Shown here: one piece after another, positions 1-6,856 of the stretch | Layout of the letters: each line of letters starts with the position of its first letter | How positions within the stretch are numbered: position 1 is the stretch's first letter | Source: Acidobacteriota bacterium | GTDB taxonomy: Bacteria > Acidobacteriota > UBA4820 > DSQY01 | Length of the DNA: 12,025 nt | Reading direction: 5' to 3' | Assembly: GCA_021814355.1 (NCBI GenBank) | Contig: JAKAIJ010000066.1 | Location: 1 to 12,025, forward strand | Notes under the pieces: generated by a model | The model's input: the letters and a program-made list of their open reading frames with translations, nothing else | Database searches by the model: none | What the model was told of the DNA's origin: nothing | Position numbers and translations under genes: made by a program

Positions 1-1193
1 ACGGCGGGGCTTGCGAGGTAGACCTCGCCCTTGCCCTGCTTGCCCGCGAAGTTCCGGTTGCCGGTGGAGACGGTGACCTCGCCGGGGCCGTTCTGCCCCA
101 CTTGGCCCGTGGCGCACCCGCCGCAGCCGGCGTTGGAGACGAGGACGCCCGCCTCCTTGAAGACCTCGAAGAGCCCCTCGCGCAGAGCGCGGCGCCACAC
201 GGCGTCGGTGGCGGGAACCACCTTGGCCACGACTCCCGGGGCGACCTTGCGCCCCCTCAGGACCCGCGCGGCCTCCAGCAGGTCCTCGTAGCGGCCGTTG
301 GTGCAGGAGCCGATGAAGACCGAGTCCACCTTCCGGCCGCGCACCGCCTCCAGCGCCACCACGTCCTCGGGGTGCCCCGGCCGCGACACCAGGATGCCGA
401 GGCCCGCCAGGTCGAGGGTCTCCGTCCGGGCGTAGGCCGCGTCCTTATCCGCGAAGAGGGGCTCCCAGTCTCCGCGCCCCGTCGTCTTGCGGCAGTGGTC
501 CACGATGGCACGGTCCGGAGCGAAGAAGAGGATGATCGCTCCCATTTCGGTGGCCAGCGAGGCGACCGTGACGCGCCCCGCGAGGTCGAGGGAATCGGCG
601 TAGTCGCCGTAGACCTCCGCCGCGCACCCCAACAGCCCGTTGGCGCCGAAGCGCCGGAGCAGGGCCAGGCCCACGTCCTTGGGCGCGGCGTCCGGGCTCG
701 GCTTCCCCTTCAACTCGATGCGCACCGTCTCGGGGACCTTGAACCAGATCGTGCCGTGCGCCCAGGCGGCCGCCATGTCCACGTCGCCGAGGCCCTGGCC
801 GAAGGCGCCGATGGCCCCCAGGATGTTGGCGTGGGAGTCGGTGGAGACGAAGGTGGAGCCGGGCCAGGCCAGACCGCCGTCAATGGCCACGTGGGTGCCG
901 ATTCCAGCGTCAATGTCGAAGACCCGAATCCCCCGCTCGCGGGCGAAGACCCGGCACTTCTGCTGGTTGGCGGCGTAGAGCTGGTCGGAGCCCGTGGGGT
1001 TGCAGTCGAAGGTGAAGGCGGTCCTCGCCGGGTCCGCCACCTCCAGGCCGTGCTTCACGAGGTTCTCCACCACGTTGGCCCCGCCGAAGTCGCGCGCCGC
1101 GCGCGTGTCCAGAAAGACGTCCGCGATCTCGCCCGGCCGTACATCCCGGCCGGCGTGGGCGGACATGATTTTCTCGATGAGGGTTCGGGGCAT
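1..1193 (-). CDS. Aconitase-superfamily dehydratase large subunit (LeuC/homoaconitase type), 3' end missing
   Basis: Iron-sulfur hydro-lyase of the 3-isopropylmalate/homoaconitate dehydratase large-subunit family; it would isomerise a 2-hydroxyacid by dehydration and rehydration together with a separate small subunit, not seen here. About 397 residues are present, and the window edge removes perhaps the last 20 to 30. The three [4Fe-4S] ligands are visible: Cys297 in IGSCTNGR, then Cys357 and Cys360 in NAGCGGCAT, with the 60- and 3-residue spacing usual for LeuC. The DSH motif (STDSHANILGAIGAF) and WFKVPETVRIELKGKP are typical of the shorter, archaeal-type LeuC. Oddly, the conserved active-site Asp-His near residue 63 reads Asp63-Cys64 (FDCNPTGSD). 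The ATG at 1193 has AGGAG seven bases upstream. The gene follows the CHAT gene by 94 bp and has its own candidate promoter. Substrate is undetermined; family assignment is confident. Confidence 0.87.
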   Translation of the reverse strand, partial: MPRTLIEKIMSAHAGRDVRPGEIADVFLDTRAARDFGGANVVENLVKHGLEVADPARTAFTFDCNPTGSDQLYAANQQKCRVFARERGIRVFDIDAGIGTHVAIDGGLAWPGSTFVSTDSHANILGAIGAFGQGLGDVDMAAAWAHGTIWFKVPETVRIELKGKPSPDAAPKDVGLALLRRFGANGLLGCAAEVYGDYADSLDLAGRVTVASLATEMGAIILFFAPDRAIVDHCRKTTGRGDWEPLFADKDAAYARTETLDLAGLGILVSRPGHPEDVVALEAVRGRKVDSVFIGSCTNGRYEDLLEAARVLRGRKVAPGVVAKVVPATDAVWRRALREGLFEVFKEAGVLVSNAGCGGCATGQVGQNGPGEVTVSTGNRNFAGKQGKGEVYLASPA

Positions 1194-1246
1194 GACAAGG
1201 CTCCTGCGGGTCCCCGGACGCACACCCCTGCGCCCGCCAGTGTGAC

Positions 1247-1275
1247 ATTGTAGGCCAGAACGGCGGCGCCGGGAA
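1247..1275 (-). promoter_or_regulatory. Candidate promoter of the LeuC-like gene
   Basis: On the minus strand a good -10 box, TACAAT (1247-1252), lies in the 94-bp gap between the CHAT stop and the dehydratase start. The -35 is poor (TTCCCG at 1270-1275, 17-bp spacer). Transcription would begin near 1240, giving a leader of about 47 nt. It suggests the dehydratase need not depend on read-through from the CHAT gene. The call rests on the -10 alone. Confidence 0.4.
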
Positions 1276-1287
1276 ACGGCGGGGAGG

Positions 1288-4200
1288 CTAGCGTCCGTCC
1301 CCGTAGAGCTGGAAGGAGGCCCAATAATAGGGGTGCGCGAAGTCCGTCCCCGCCTCGCCGCCCAGGAGGTCTCCCTGGGCTTTCCGGAGCGCGTCCTCGG
1401 CCCGGTCCCCCGCGTCGAGGTGGCGGTAGAAGCGGTCCATGAGGCGGGAGGTCCCCTGATCCGAGACCTCCCAGAGCGAGGCGACCACCGAGGGGGCGCC
1501 GGCGTAGTGGAAGGCCCTCACCAGTCCCACGACCCCCTCGCCGCGCAGCTCCTTCCCCAACCCCGTCTCGCACGCCGAGAGGACCACCCGGCCGGCGTCG
1601 AGCCGCACCGACTCCAGGAGCTCCCAGCTTCGCAGGATTCCATCGCCTCCGCCGTCCGTCCCGGGAGCCGCCAACACCAGCCCCGAGTCCAGCGGGAAGA
1701 GGTCGTCGGTGAAGGCGTGGCACGCGAGGTGGACGGCGCTCAGGGGACGGCCCGAGAGACCCTGGAGCCTCTCTTTGGTGGCCTCCCTCCCCAGATAGAC
1801 CTCCGCCCGTCCCCCGAACCGCGCGGCGATCGCCGCCACCTCCTCACGGGCGTAGGGGAGCGGGGACCAGGCCGGAAGGGAGGAGGGGCTTCGCTCCGCG
1901 GCCTCCGGGATGGAAGCGCTTCCGCGCGCCGGGTCGCCCAGCGCAAGGAGCCGGGTGGCCGGGCGCGCGGGCCGCTTGTGCAGTTCGGCGTAGACGGTCA
2001 TGGACGCCGCCGCGGTGAGGGGAACGGCCTGGGCCAGGTATCGGAAACGGCCCTTCTTATCGCCCGGGACGCGGAGAGCGGCGAAGGGGAGGGCGTGGAG
2101 GGGGCCGTCCGGGCAGACCACCAGCGTCTTCGCCCTCCGGAGGGGCGCGGAGGCGGGGCCGAGCAGGAGCGCCCCCAGGGACGCGGCCTCCTCCCGGACG
2201 TCCCGGCGCTCCCGGAGGGCGGCTCGAAACCGGCGGACCCTCGCGGCGAGGGCGCTTCGCGTCACCTTCAGCTCCACGGCCCGGAACCGCCCCCGCCCGG
2301 GCCCCACCGCGAAGAGGAACGACCGCTCCTCCCCCACGGCGTAGGAGAGCAGCAGCGCGCCCGGCTCCAGCGCGGCCGAGGCCCGATCCAGGTCCAGCGG
2401 CACGGGATCCGTGAGGGCCGCCAGGCGCGGGGAGGCGCGCCGAACCTCCGCGGAGATCTCCTCCCGCCGGCGGGCGAGCCCCCTCAGTTCCCCGAGGATG
2501 GCCTCGTAGCGCTCGCGCTGGTTTTGCGGCGAGGTTCCCGCGAGCTCTTCCCGGAGGCCGGCGTGGCGGGCCGTCAGGCGGCGCCGCTCCGCGTCGAGGC
2601 GCGGCGGGATCTCGCCGGAAAAGACCAGGTCCCTCTCGCCCAAAAGCGTCAGGAACGCCCGGGCGCGGGAGCGTTCCACCACCGCAAAGGCCTCCCGTGG
2701 GCGCCCGGCGTCCACGAGCGCTCCCGCCGCGTCGTCGTACATCCGGATGTACCGCGACCGGAACCCCGCCCGGTCGTGCTCCGACTCGCCGGCCCGGCCC
2801 GCGTCGGCCTCCAGCGCCTCCAGAGCCGCCAACAGATGGGGAACGGCTTCACCCGTCCTCTTCTCGTGCAGGAGAACGACGCCCAGGGCGTGCGCCGCTT
2901 CCGCCTCCTCCATGCTTCCGGGGAGCAGCCGCCGGAGGTCCGCGAGGGCCTCGCGGATCAGGGTTTCGGCTTTCGCCGTCGCGCCCTGTTCGCCGAGGAG
3001 CCGGCCGAGTTCCACGAGGGCGTCGGCCCGTTCCGGGCTTCCCGGCGCCACCTCGTCCCAGATGGTGATGGCCGACTCGATGGCCCGGCGGGCGTCGTCC
3101 AGCCGGTTCTGGTCCCGCCTCAGGAGCCCCAGCGCGAGGAGGGTCTTGGCTTCGAGGGGGCTGCGCGGCGCCTGGGCGCGTCGCAGGGCGAGGGAGCGCT
3201 CCAGGGCCGTCTCCGCCGCCGCCAGGTCGCCCCGCTGCCGGGCCAGCGAGGCGAGGGCGTCGAGCCCCTCGGCCACGTGGAGGCTCTCCGGCGAGACCTC
3301 TTCGTAGATGGCCTGGGCCTGCCGCAGGTAGTCGCCGGCCCCGCCGTAATCGCCCCGCTCCATGCAGAGGATGCCGAGGGAGTGGAGGGACTGGGCCACG
3401 CCCAGGCTCCGGGCGGCGAAGAGGCGCTCGAGCTCCAGCCCGCGGCGGATGAACTGCTCCGAGGCCGCCAGGTCGCCCCGCTTCCAGCTCACCACGCCGA
3501 GGTCCTGGAGGCTCTGGGCCGTGTCGGGGTGCCGGGGGATGAGCCGCTCGCGCACCGCGAGCGCGCGCCGGAAGTCCTCCTCGGCGGCGGCAAGGTCCCC
3601 GCGGTCGTAGGCCACGAGCCCCAGGTTGTTCCAGGTCCGCGCCGCGTCCACCCCTTCCGGCACGAGGCGCTCCTGAACGGCCAAGCAGCGGCGGAGGTGG
3701 TCGTCGGCCCCCTCCAGGTCCCCGAGCCGCCAGGCGACGATCCCGAGGTCGCTGAGGGAGTCGGCCTCGTCCATGGAGCCGGGCGCCAGGCGGCTTCGGA
3801 TCGCCAAGGCCGCGGCGAACCGCCCGCGGGCGCGATTCAGGTCTCCCCGCGTCCAGGCCACGCGCCCGAGGCTCGTGAGCGACTTCGCGGCGCCGAGGGT
3901 CGCGCCGGCGTCCCCGCCCCGCAGTTCGAACCCCTGGGCGTAGACGGCCTCCGCGCCGTCCAGGTCGGCCCTCTGTTCCGTAAGGATCCCCAGCAGGTCG
4001 AGGACGAGCGCACGCTCCGCGGCGGAGGCGCCGGCGAAGGCCTCCGCGGCCTGCCGCGCCAGCGCCGCCCCGCGGTCCCCCAGAGCCAGGCTCCGCGCCC
4101 CCCGCGCCGCGGCGTAGAAAAGCCAGCCCCGCTCCCGGCCGTGGAGGTCCTGCCCGCGCGAGAGGCTCTCCAGCTGGGCGATCCCCTCGGCGTCTTTCTG

Positions 4201-4611
4201 GAGGAGGAGCTCCGCGGCCCGGCGCTCCAACTCCCGCCGCCCGTCGTTCCAGACGAGCCCCAGTTCGGGCCGCGGCGTCTCCGAAGGCCACGGGAGCCAG
4301 AGCGGCGCCGCGCCCTCGCGCGTGACCCGGACCTGGAAGGGCCCCCGCGGCTGTTCCTCGAGCAGGGCCAGCAGGAGATCCGTCGGGAATTCCACCGTCC
4401 CCGAGGCCTCGGGGGCCTCGCCGCCGGAGGAGGCCATCCGCCGCCACGCCGTGATGCGGTCCCCCGCCCGCGGACCGTCTCCGCCCGGCGTGGATGGCGC
4501 CGCGACCACGAGCGCGCCCGCCTCGGTGGCCGGGGGCGCTGCCGCGCGCGCGGCCCGGGAAAAGCCGGCGGGGGCGAGGAGAAGTAGCGCGACCGCGAGA
4601 TGCCGTCTCAT
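1288..4611 (-). CDS. Exported TPR-CHAT protein (caspase-like protease domain)
   Basis: 1107 residues. Residues 1-23 form a signal peptide (RR, then a hydrophobic run to ARA|A), so the protein is predicted to leave the cytoplasm. Residues about 45-110 (AGDRITAW ... PFQVRVTREGAAPLWLP) resemble a PDZ-like fold, tentatively. Residues about 203-612 are ten TPR-type helical hairpins of the kinesin-light-chain kind, each with an LGxxxxxxGDLxxAE-like core; a further TPR-like segment (YDDAAGALVDAGRPREAFAVVE) leads into the ERSRARAFLTLL linker common in CHAT proteins. The C-terminal CHAT domain (about 735-1105) keeps the catalytic pair: His965 in HLACHAF and Cys1014 in LSACETGLG, followed by GLVRAFHYAGAPSVVASLW. 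CHAT domains are caspase-related cysteine peptidases; substrate and partner are unknown. GGAGG precedes the ATG. It lies 73 bp after the HD gene, so co-transcription is possible. No gasdermin-like or CRISPR gene is present. Confidence 0.93.
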   Translation of the reverse strand: MRRHLAVALLLLAPAGFSRAARAAAPPATEAGALVVAAPSTPGGDGPRAGDRITAWRRMASSGGEAPEASGTVEFPTDLLLALLEEQPRGPFQVRVTREGAAPLWLPWPSETPRPELGLVWNDGRRELERRAAELLLQKDAEGIAQLESLSRGQDLHGRERGWLFYAAARGARSLALGDRGAALARQAAEAFAGASAAERALVLDLLGILTEQRADLDGAEAVYAQGFELRGGDAGATLGAAKSLTSLGRVAWTRGDLNRARGRFAAALAIRSRLAPGSMDEADSLSDLGIVAWRLGDLEGADDHLRRCLAVQERLVPEGVDAARTWNNLGLVAYDRGDLAAAEEDFRRALAVRERLIPRHPDTAQSLQDLGVVSWKRGDLAASEQFIRRGLELERLFAARSLGVAQSLHSLGILCMERGDYGGAGDYLRQAQAIYEEVSPESLHVAEGLDALASLARQRGDLAAAETALERSLALRRAQAPRSPLEAKTLLALGLLRRDQNRLDDARRAIESAITIWDEVAPGSPERADALVELGRLLGEQGATAKAETLIREALADLRRLLPGSMEEAEAAHALGVVLLHEKRTGEAVPHLLAALEALEADAGRAGESEHDRAGFRSRYIRMYDDAAGALVDAGRPREAFAVVERSRARAFLTLLGERDLVFSGEIPPRLDAERRRLTARHAGLREELAGTSPQNQRERYEAILGELRGLARRREEISAEVRRASPRLAALTDPVPLDLDRASAALEPGALLLSYAVGEERSFLFAVGPGRGRFRAVELKVTRSALAARVRRFRAALRERRDVREEAASLGALLLGPASAPLRRAKTLVVCPDGPLHALPFAALRVPGDKKGRFRYLAQAVPLTAAASMTVYAELHKRPARPATRLLALGDPARGSASIPEAAERSPSSLPAWSPLPYAREEVAAIAARFGGRAEVYLGREATKERLQGLSGRPLSAVHLACHAFTDDLFPLDSGLVLAAPGTDGGGDGILRSWELLESVRLDAGRVVLSACETGLGKELRGEGVVGLVRAFHYAGAPSVVASLWEVSDQGTSRLMDRFYRHLDAGDRAEDALRKAQGDLLGGEAGTDFAHPYYWASFQLYGDGR
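2776..4005 (-). repeat. Ten-unit 123-bp (41-residue) TPR repeat tract within the CHAT gene
   Basis: Aligned TPR cores begin at residues 203, 244, 285, 326, 367, 408, 449, 490, 531 and 572, a constant 41-residue step with no insertions. At DNA level most copies have diverged, but an identical 19-bp word occurs at 3218-3236 and 3464-3482, exactly 246 bp (two units) apart. This points to amplification of a 123-bp unit followed by drift. The pitch is longer than the classic 34-residue TPR and close to the 42-residue kinesin-light-chain type. Confidence 0.8.
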
Positions 4612-4684
4612 GCGACGGGCCCTCCGGGTGCGGCGCCGCGGGCGGGGGGGAAGATCCGGGGTGCTCCAGCGACGCGCGGTGCCG

Positions 4685-5257
4685 CTACGAGATCAGGCTT
4701 CCCTTCTGCATCATGACGAGCGGATCGAACGTGGCGTAGTCGGCCTGATGAATGAGGACCGTCTCCACCGGCTTCGGCACGCCTTCGCCTTCCCTCGCGT
4801 GGCATCCGATGCCGTTGAGCACCTCCTCGGGGAGGCCGGCCTCGGCGGCCAGCGCCAGCCCGGAGAGCGGATGGCGCAGGCACATCCCGCTGCGGCTCTT
4901 CCGGTAGCCGCCTTTCCCGTCGGGCTCGATCTCGAGGATCTTGCCCACGTCGTGCAGGAGGCCGGCGGCGATGAGCCGGTCCATGTCAATGCGGTACGGC
5001 ATCTTCGCGTAGTGGCTCGACTGGGCCTGGGCCAGGCCGACGGCGCCGGCCGTCACGGCCAGGGTATGCTCGAGGAAGGTGACGCCCCGGCAGTCGGTGA
5101 GCAGCGTGAAGGGCATCTTACGGAACTGGCCCGCCTTCCGGTAGCCGCTGCGCTCCAGCGCGGCCTCGAAGACCCCAACCACCTTTTCCCGCAGCTCCTC
5201 GTCGCGGATGCGCCCGATCCAGGGCTGGAGGAGCGATTCGAACTCGACGTCTTTCAT
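4685..5257 (-). CDS. HD-domain metal-dependent phosphohydrolase
   Basis: 190 residues, no signal peptide or membrane segment, so cytoplasmic. The HD superfamily signature is complete: His64 (FLEHTLAVT), His102-Asp103 (LLHDVGK) and Asp173 (IHQADYATFD) are the expected metal ligands, while His129 (LRHPLSG) and His153 (GCHAREG) could support a second metal, as in six-ligand HD enzymes. Such proteins hydrolyse phosphoesters of nucleotides or related molecules; the substrate cannot be told here. No attached sensor, GAF or nucleotide-cyclase domain is present, so it is a stand-alone HD protein. The ATG at 5257 has GGGAGAG six bases upstream. It sits 36 bp after ogt and 73 bp before the CHAT gene, probably in the same leftward transcript. 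The TFDP tail with a Met-rich end is unremarkable. Confidence 0.85.
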   Translation of the reverse strand: MKDVEFESLLQPWIGRIRDEELREKVVGVFEAALERSGYRKAGQFRKMPFTLLTDCRGVTFLEHTLAVTAGAVGLAQAQSSHYAKMPYRIDMDRLIAAGLLHDVGKILEIEPDGKGGYRKSRSGMCLRHPLSGLALAAEAGLPEEVLNGIGCHAREGEGVPKPVETVLIHQADYATFDPLVMMQKGSLIS

Positions 5258-5293
5258 GGGTTTCTCTCCCGCGCCGCGCGGTTTCTCCGGGCG

Positions 5294-5812
5294 CTATTCG
5301 ATCGCGCCCTCGAGCTTCAGGAGGAACGACTTTACCGCGAGCCCCGCGGCGTAGCCGTGGAGGCTTCCGTCCGACCCCACCACCCGATGGCACGGAAGGA
5401 GGACCGGGAGAGGATTGGCGCCGTTGGCGGTTCCCACCGCCCGGAAGGCCTCGGGGCGCCCGAGCGCCTCGGCGAGCTGGGCGTAGCTCCGGGTCTGGCC
5501 GTAGGGGATCTTCTTGAGCGCCCGCCACACGGAGAGCTGGAAGGCCGTTCCGCTCGGGGCGAGCGGGATCTCGAACCGCTTGCGCCGACCCGCGAAGTAC
5601 TCGGCGAGCTGGCGCCGGAGTGGGGCCAGAGCGCGGGCGTCCCGCTTGAGCGCGGTCCCGTCGCCGAAGGAGGAGAGGACCCTGTCGGCCTTCGCCCGGG
5701 TGAGAAATTCCACGCGCACCGCCGCGCTCGCCTCGTTCACGACGGCGATCATGTTGCCCACGGGGCACTCGAAAAGGTCCCAACGATAGCGGTCGGGCAC
5801 GGCGGGGTTCAT
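5294..5812 (-). CDS. ogt: Methylated-DNA--protein-cysteine methyltransferase
   Basis: Suicide DNA-repair protein that moves the alkyl group from O6-alkylguanine to its own cysteine. 172 residues, the usual length of Ogt/MGMT without an Ada transcription-factor part. The N-terminal ribonuclease-H-like domain (about 8-80) precedes the DNA-binding and active-site domain, which carries IPYGQTRSYAQLA, the arginine-finger segment RAVG (Arg124), NPLPVLLPCHRVV with acceptor Cys141, and GYAAGLAVKSFLLKLEG. All expected motifs are intact. The frame stays open far upstream (to 6703), but the start at 5812 is chosen because the Ogt fold begins there and because the ATG overlaps the stop of the phosphodiesterase gene as ATGA, a typical coupling arrangement. 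GGAGAG lies just upstream. Pairing with a phosphodiesterase has no obvious functional meaning. Confidence 0.95.
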   Translation of the reverse strand: MNPAVPDRYRWDLFECPVGNMIAVVNEASAAVRVEFLTRAKADRVLSSFGDGTALKRDARALAPLRRQLAEYFAGRRKRFEIPLAPSGTAFQLSVWRALKKIPYGQTRSYAQLAEALGRPEAFRAVGTANGANPLPVLLPCHRVVGSDGSLHGYAAGLAVKSFLLKLEGAIE

Positions 5813-6750
5813 GCGGCTCTCCTGAGGGGCGTCACGACGGGCGCCTGCACAAGGCACGGTATCACTTTTCCTTCCCAAGTGGCAGGGGCGGTCAAACCCA
5901 GGGCGGCGAGGGCGGTCCGGGGCGTGTCCAGGGTGGAGACGGGCACCGCCAGCTTGCCCTGCCGGAGGACGAGCCCGCCTGCCGCGACCCAGGGAATGGT
6001 CATGTCCTGCGGGTCTTCCGATCCGTGGGTCTTTCCGTGGCCGCCGTGGTCCGCGGTCACGACGAGGAAGGTGCGCGGCCATCCGCCGTCCGCCCTCAGC
6101 GCGGCCACGATTCGCCCGAGGGCGTGGTCCGCCGATACGAGGGCCGCCTGGTACTCCCGGGAGGGCGGAGCCCCCGAGGCTGCGTCTCCCCATCCGTGCC
6201 CATGGCCCGCCGCGTCGGGTTCGGCGAAATGGACAAGCAGGAGCGAGGGGGACTCGTCTCGCAGGACTCGGAGGGCGGCGCGCGCCACAGCGCTCGAGTC
6301 CCCCCCCACCAGTTCGGCCGCATCCAGGGTGCCGGGCTTGAGCAGGGTGCGGAACTTGGATTTGCCGTAGACCATGGCCGTCCGCAGGCCCGCGGCCTTT
6401 GCCACCTCGAAGACAGTGGGGACCGAGACGGTTCCCGCCTCGGGCCGGTCGTCGTTCCAGAGGACGCCGTGCACCCGAGGCGATACGCCCGTGAGCATGG
6501 AGACGTGGGAGGGCAGCGTGAGGCTGGGGACGACGGTGCGCGCCTCCAGCGACCAGCGGCCCTCCCGCATGAGGCGCGCGAGGTTGGGGAGACGGCGCCG
6601 GTCGAGGAGGGTCCGGAGCACGGCGGGCTTGGCGCCGTCCCAGCTCACGAGGACCGCGCGCCGCGGCGCCGGCGGCGGCGCCGCCGCCATGAACAGCAGA
6701 CACGCGAGGGCCGACGCGGCGCAGAGAAGGCGGCGAAGCATCGTGACCAT
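5809..6750 (-). CDS. Exported type I phosphodiesterase / nucleotide pyrophosphatase (alkaline phosphatase superfamily)
   Basis: 313 residues. An N-terminal signal segment (MLRRLLCAASALACLLFMAAAP) predicts export to the periplasm. The metal-site motifs of the nucleotide pyrophosphatase/phosphodiesterase group can be read in order: Asp38 in VSWDG, the probable nucleophile Thr78 in PSLTLPSHVSMLTG, Asp179 and His183 in EPDAAGHG, and Asp234-His235 in VTADHGGHG. It is somewhat short for the family but looks complete. The frame is open upstream to 6876, overlapping the end of the ankyrin gene; I place the start at 6750 because GGGAGG lies seven bases before that ATG and the signal peptide begins there. 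A second in-frame ATG at 6741 is possible. It overlaps ogt by 4 bp downstream. The natural phosphodiester or phosphonate substrate is not predictable. Confidence 0.9.
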   Translation of the reverse strand: MVTMLRRLLCAASALACLLFMAAAPPPAPRRAVLVSWDGAKPAVLRTLLDRRRLPNLARLMREGRWSLEARTVVPSLTLPSHVSMLTGVSPRVHGVLWNDDRPEAGTVSVPTVFEVAKAAGLRTAMVYGKSKFRTLLKPGTLDAAELVGGDSSAVARAALRVLRDESPSLLLVHFAEPDAAGHGHGWGDAASGAPPSREYQAALVSADHALGRIVAALRADGGWPRTFLVVTADHGGHGKTHGSEDPQDMTIPWVAAGGLVLRQGKLAVPVSTLDTPRTALAALGLTAPATWEGKVIPCLVQAPVVTPLRRAA

Positions 6751-6856
6751 GATCCAGCCTCCCGAAGGGACGGCGGGCCCACGCCCGCGAAGCCTCCCGT
6801 TTCGGTTCATGCCGCCGGCGCCGTGCTGCGGGCCGGCGGCGACGCGGGACAGGCGG

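Noticed and set aside
102..1253. Plus-strand open frame opposite the LeuC-like gene
   Set aside because: Low-complexity Ala/Gly/Arg/Val product with no motif; the minus strand carries clear aconitase-superfamily motifs through the same bases.
1268..1284. Small CGCCG/CGGCG hairpin after the CHAT stop as a terminator
   Set aside because: Five-base stem with no T-run; such stems are frequent by chance at this GC content.
1333..4587. Very long open frame on the plus strand (over 1000 codons)
   Set aside because: It is the mirror of the TPR-CHAT gene; high GC leaves the opposite strand open. The translation has no recognisable domain, while the minus strand has a signal peptide, TPRs and a CHAT domain.
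1288..5257. A TPR-CHAT antiphage or gasdermin cell-death system
   Set aside because: The CHAT protein has a signal peptide, and no gasdermin-like, CRISPR-associated or nuclease gene lies in the window; the HD neighbour alone is not enough to call a defence system.
5813..6703. Long upstream extension of the ogt frame
   Set aside because: The extra 297 residues are Arg/Pro/Gly-rich with no motif and lie antiframe over the phosphodiesterase; the ATGA overlap start at 5812 is far better.
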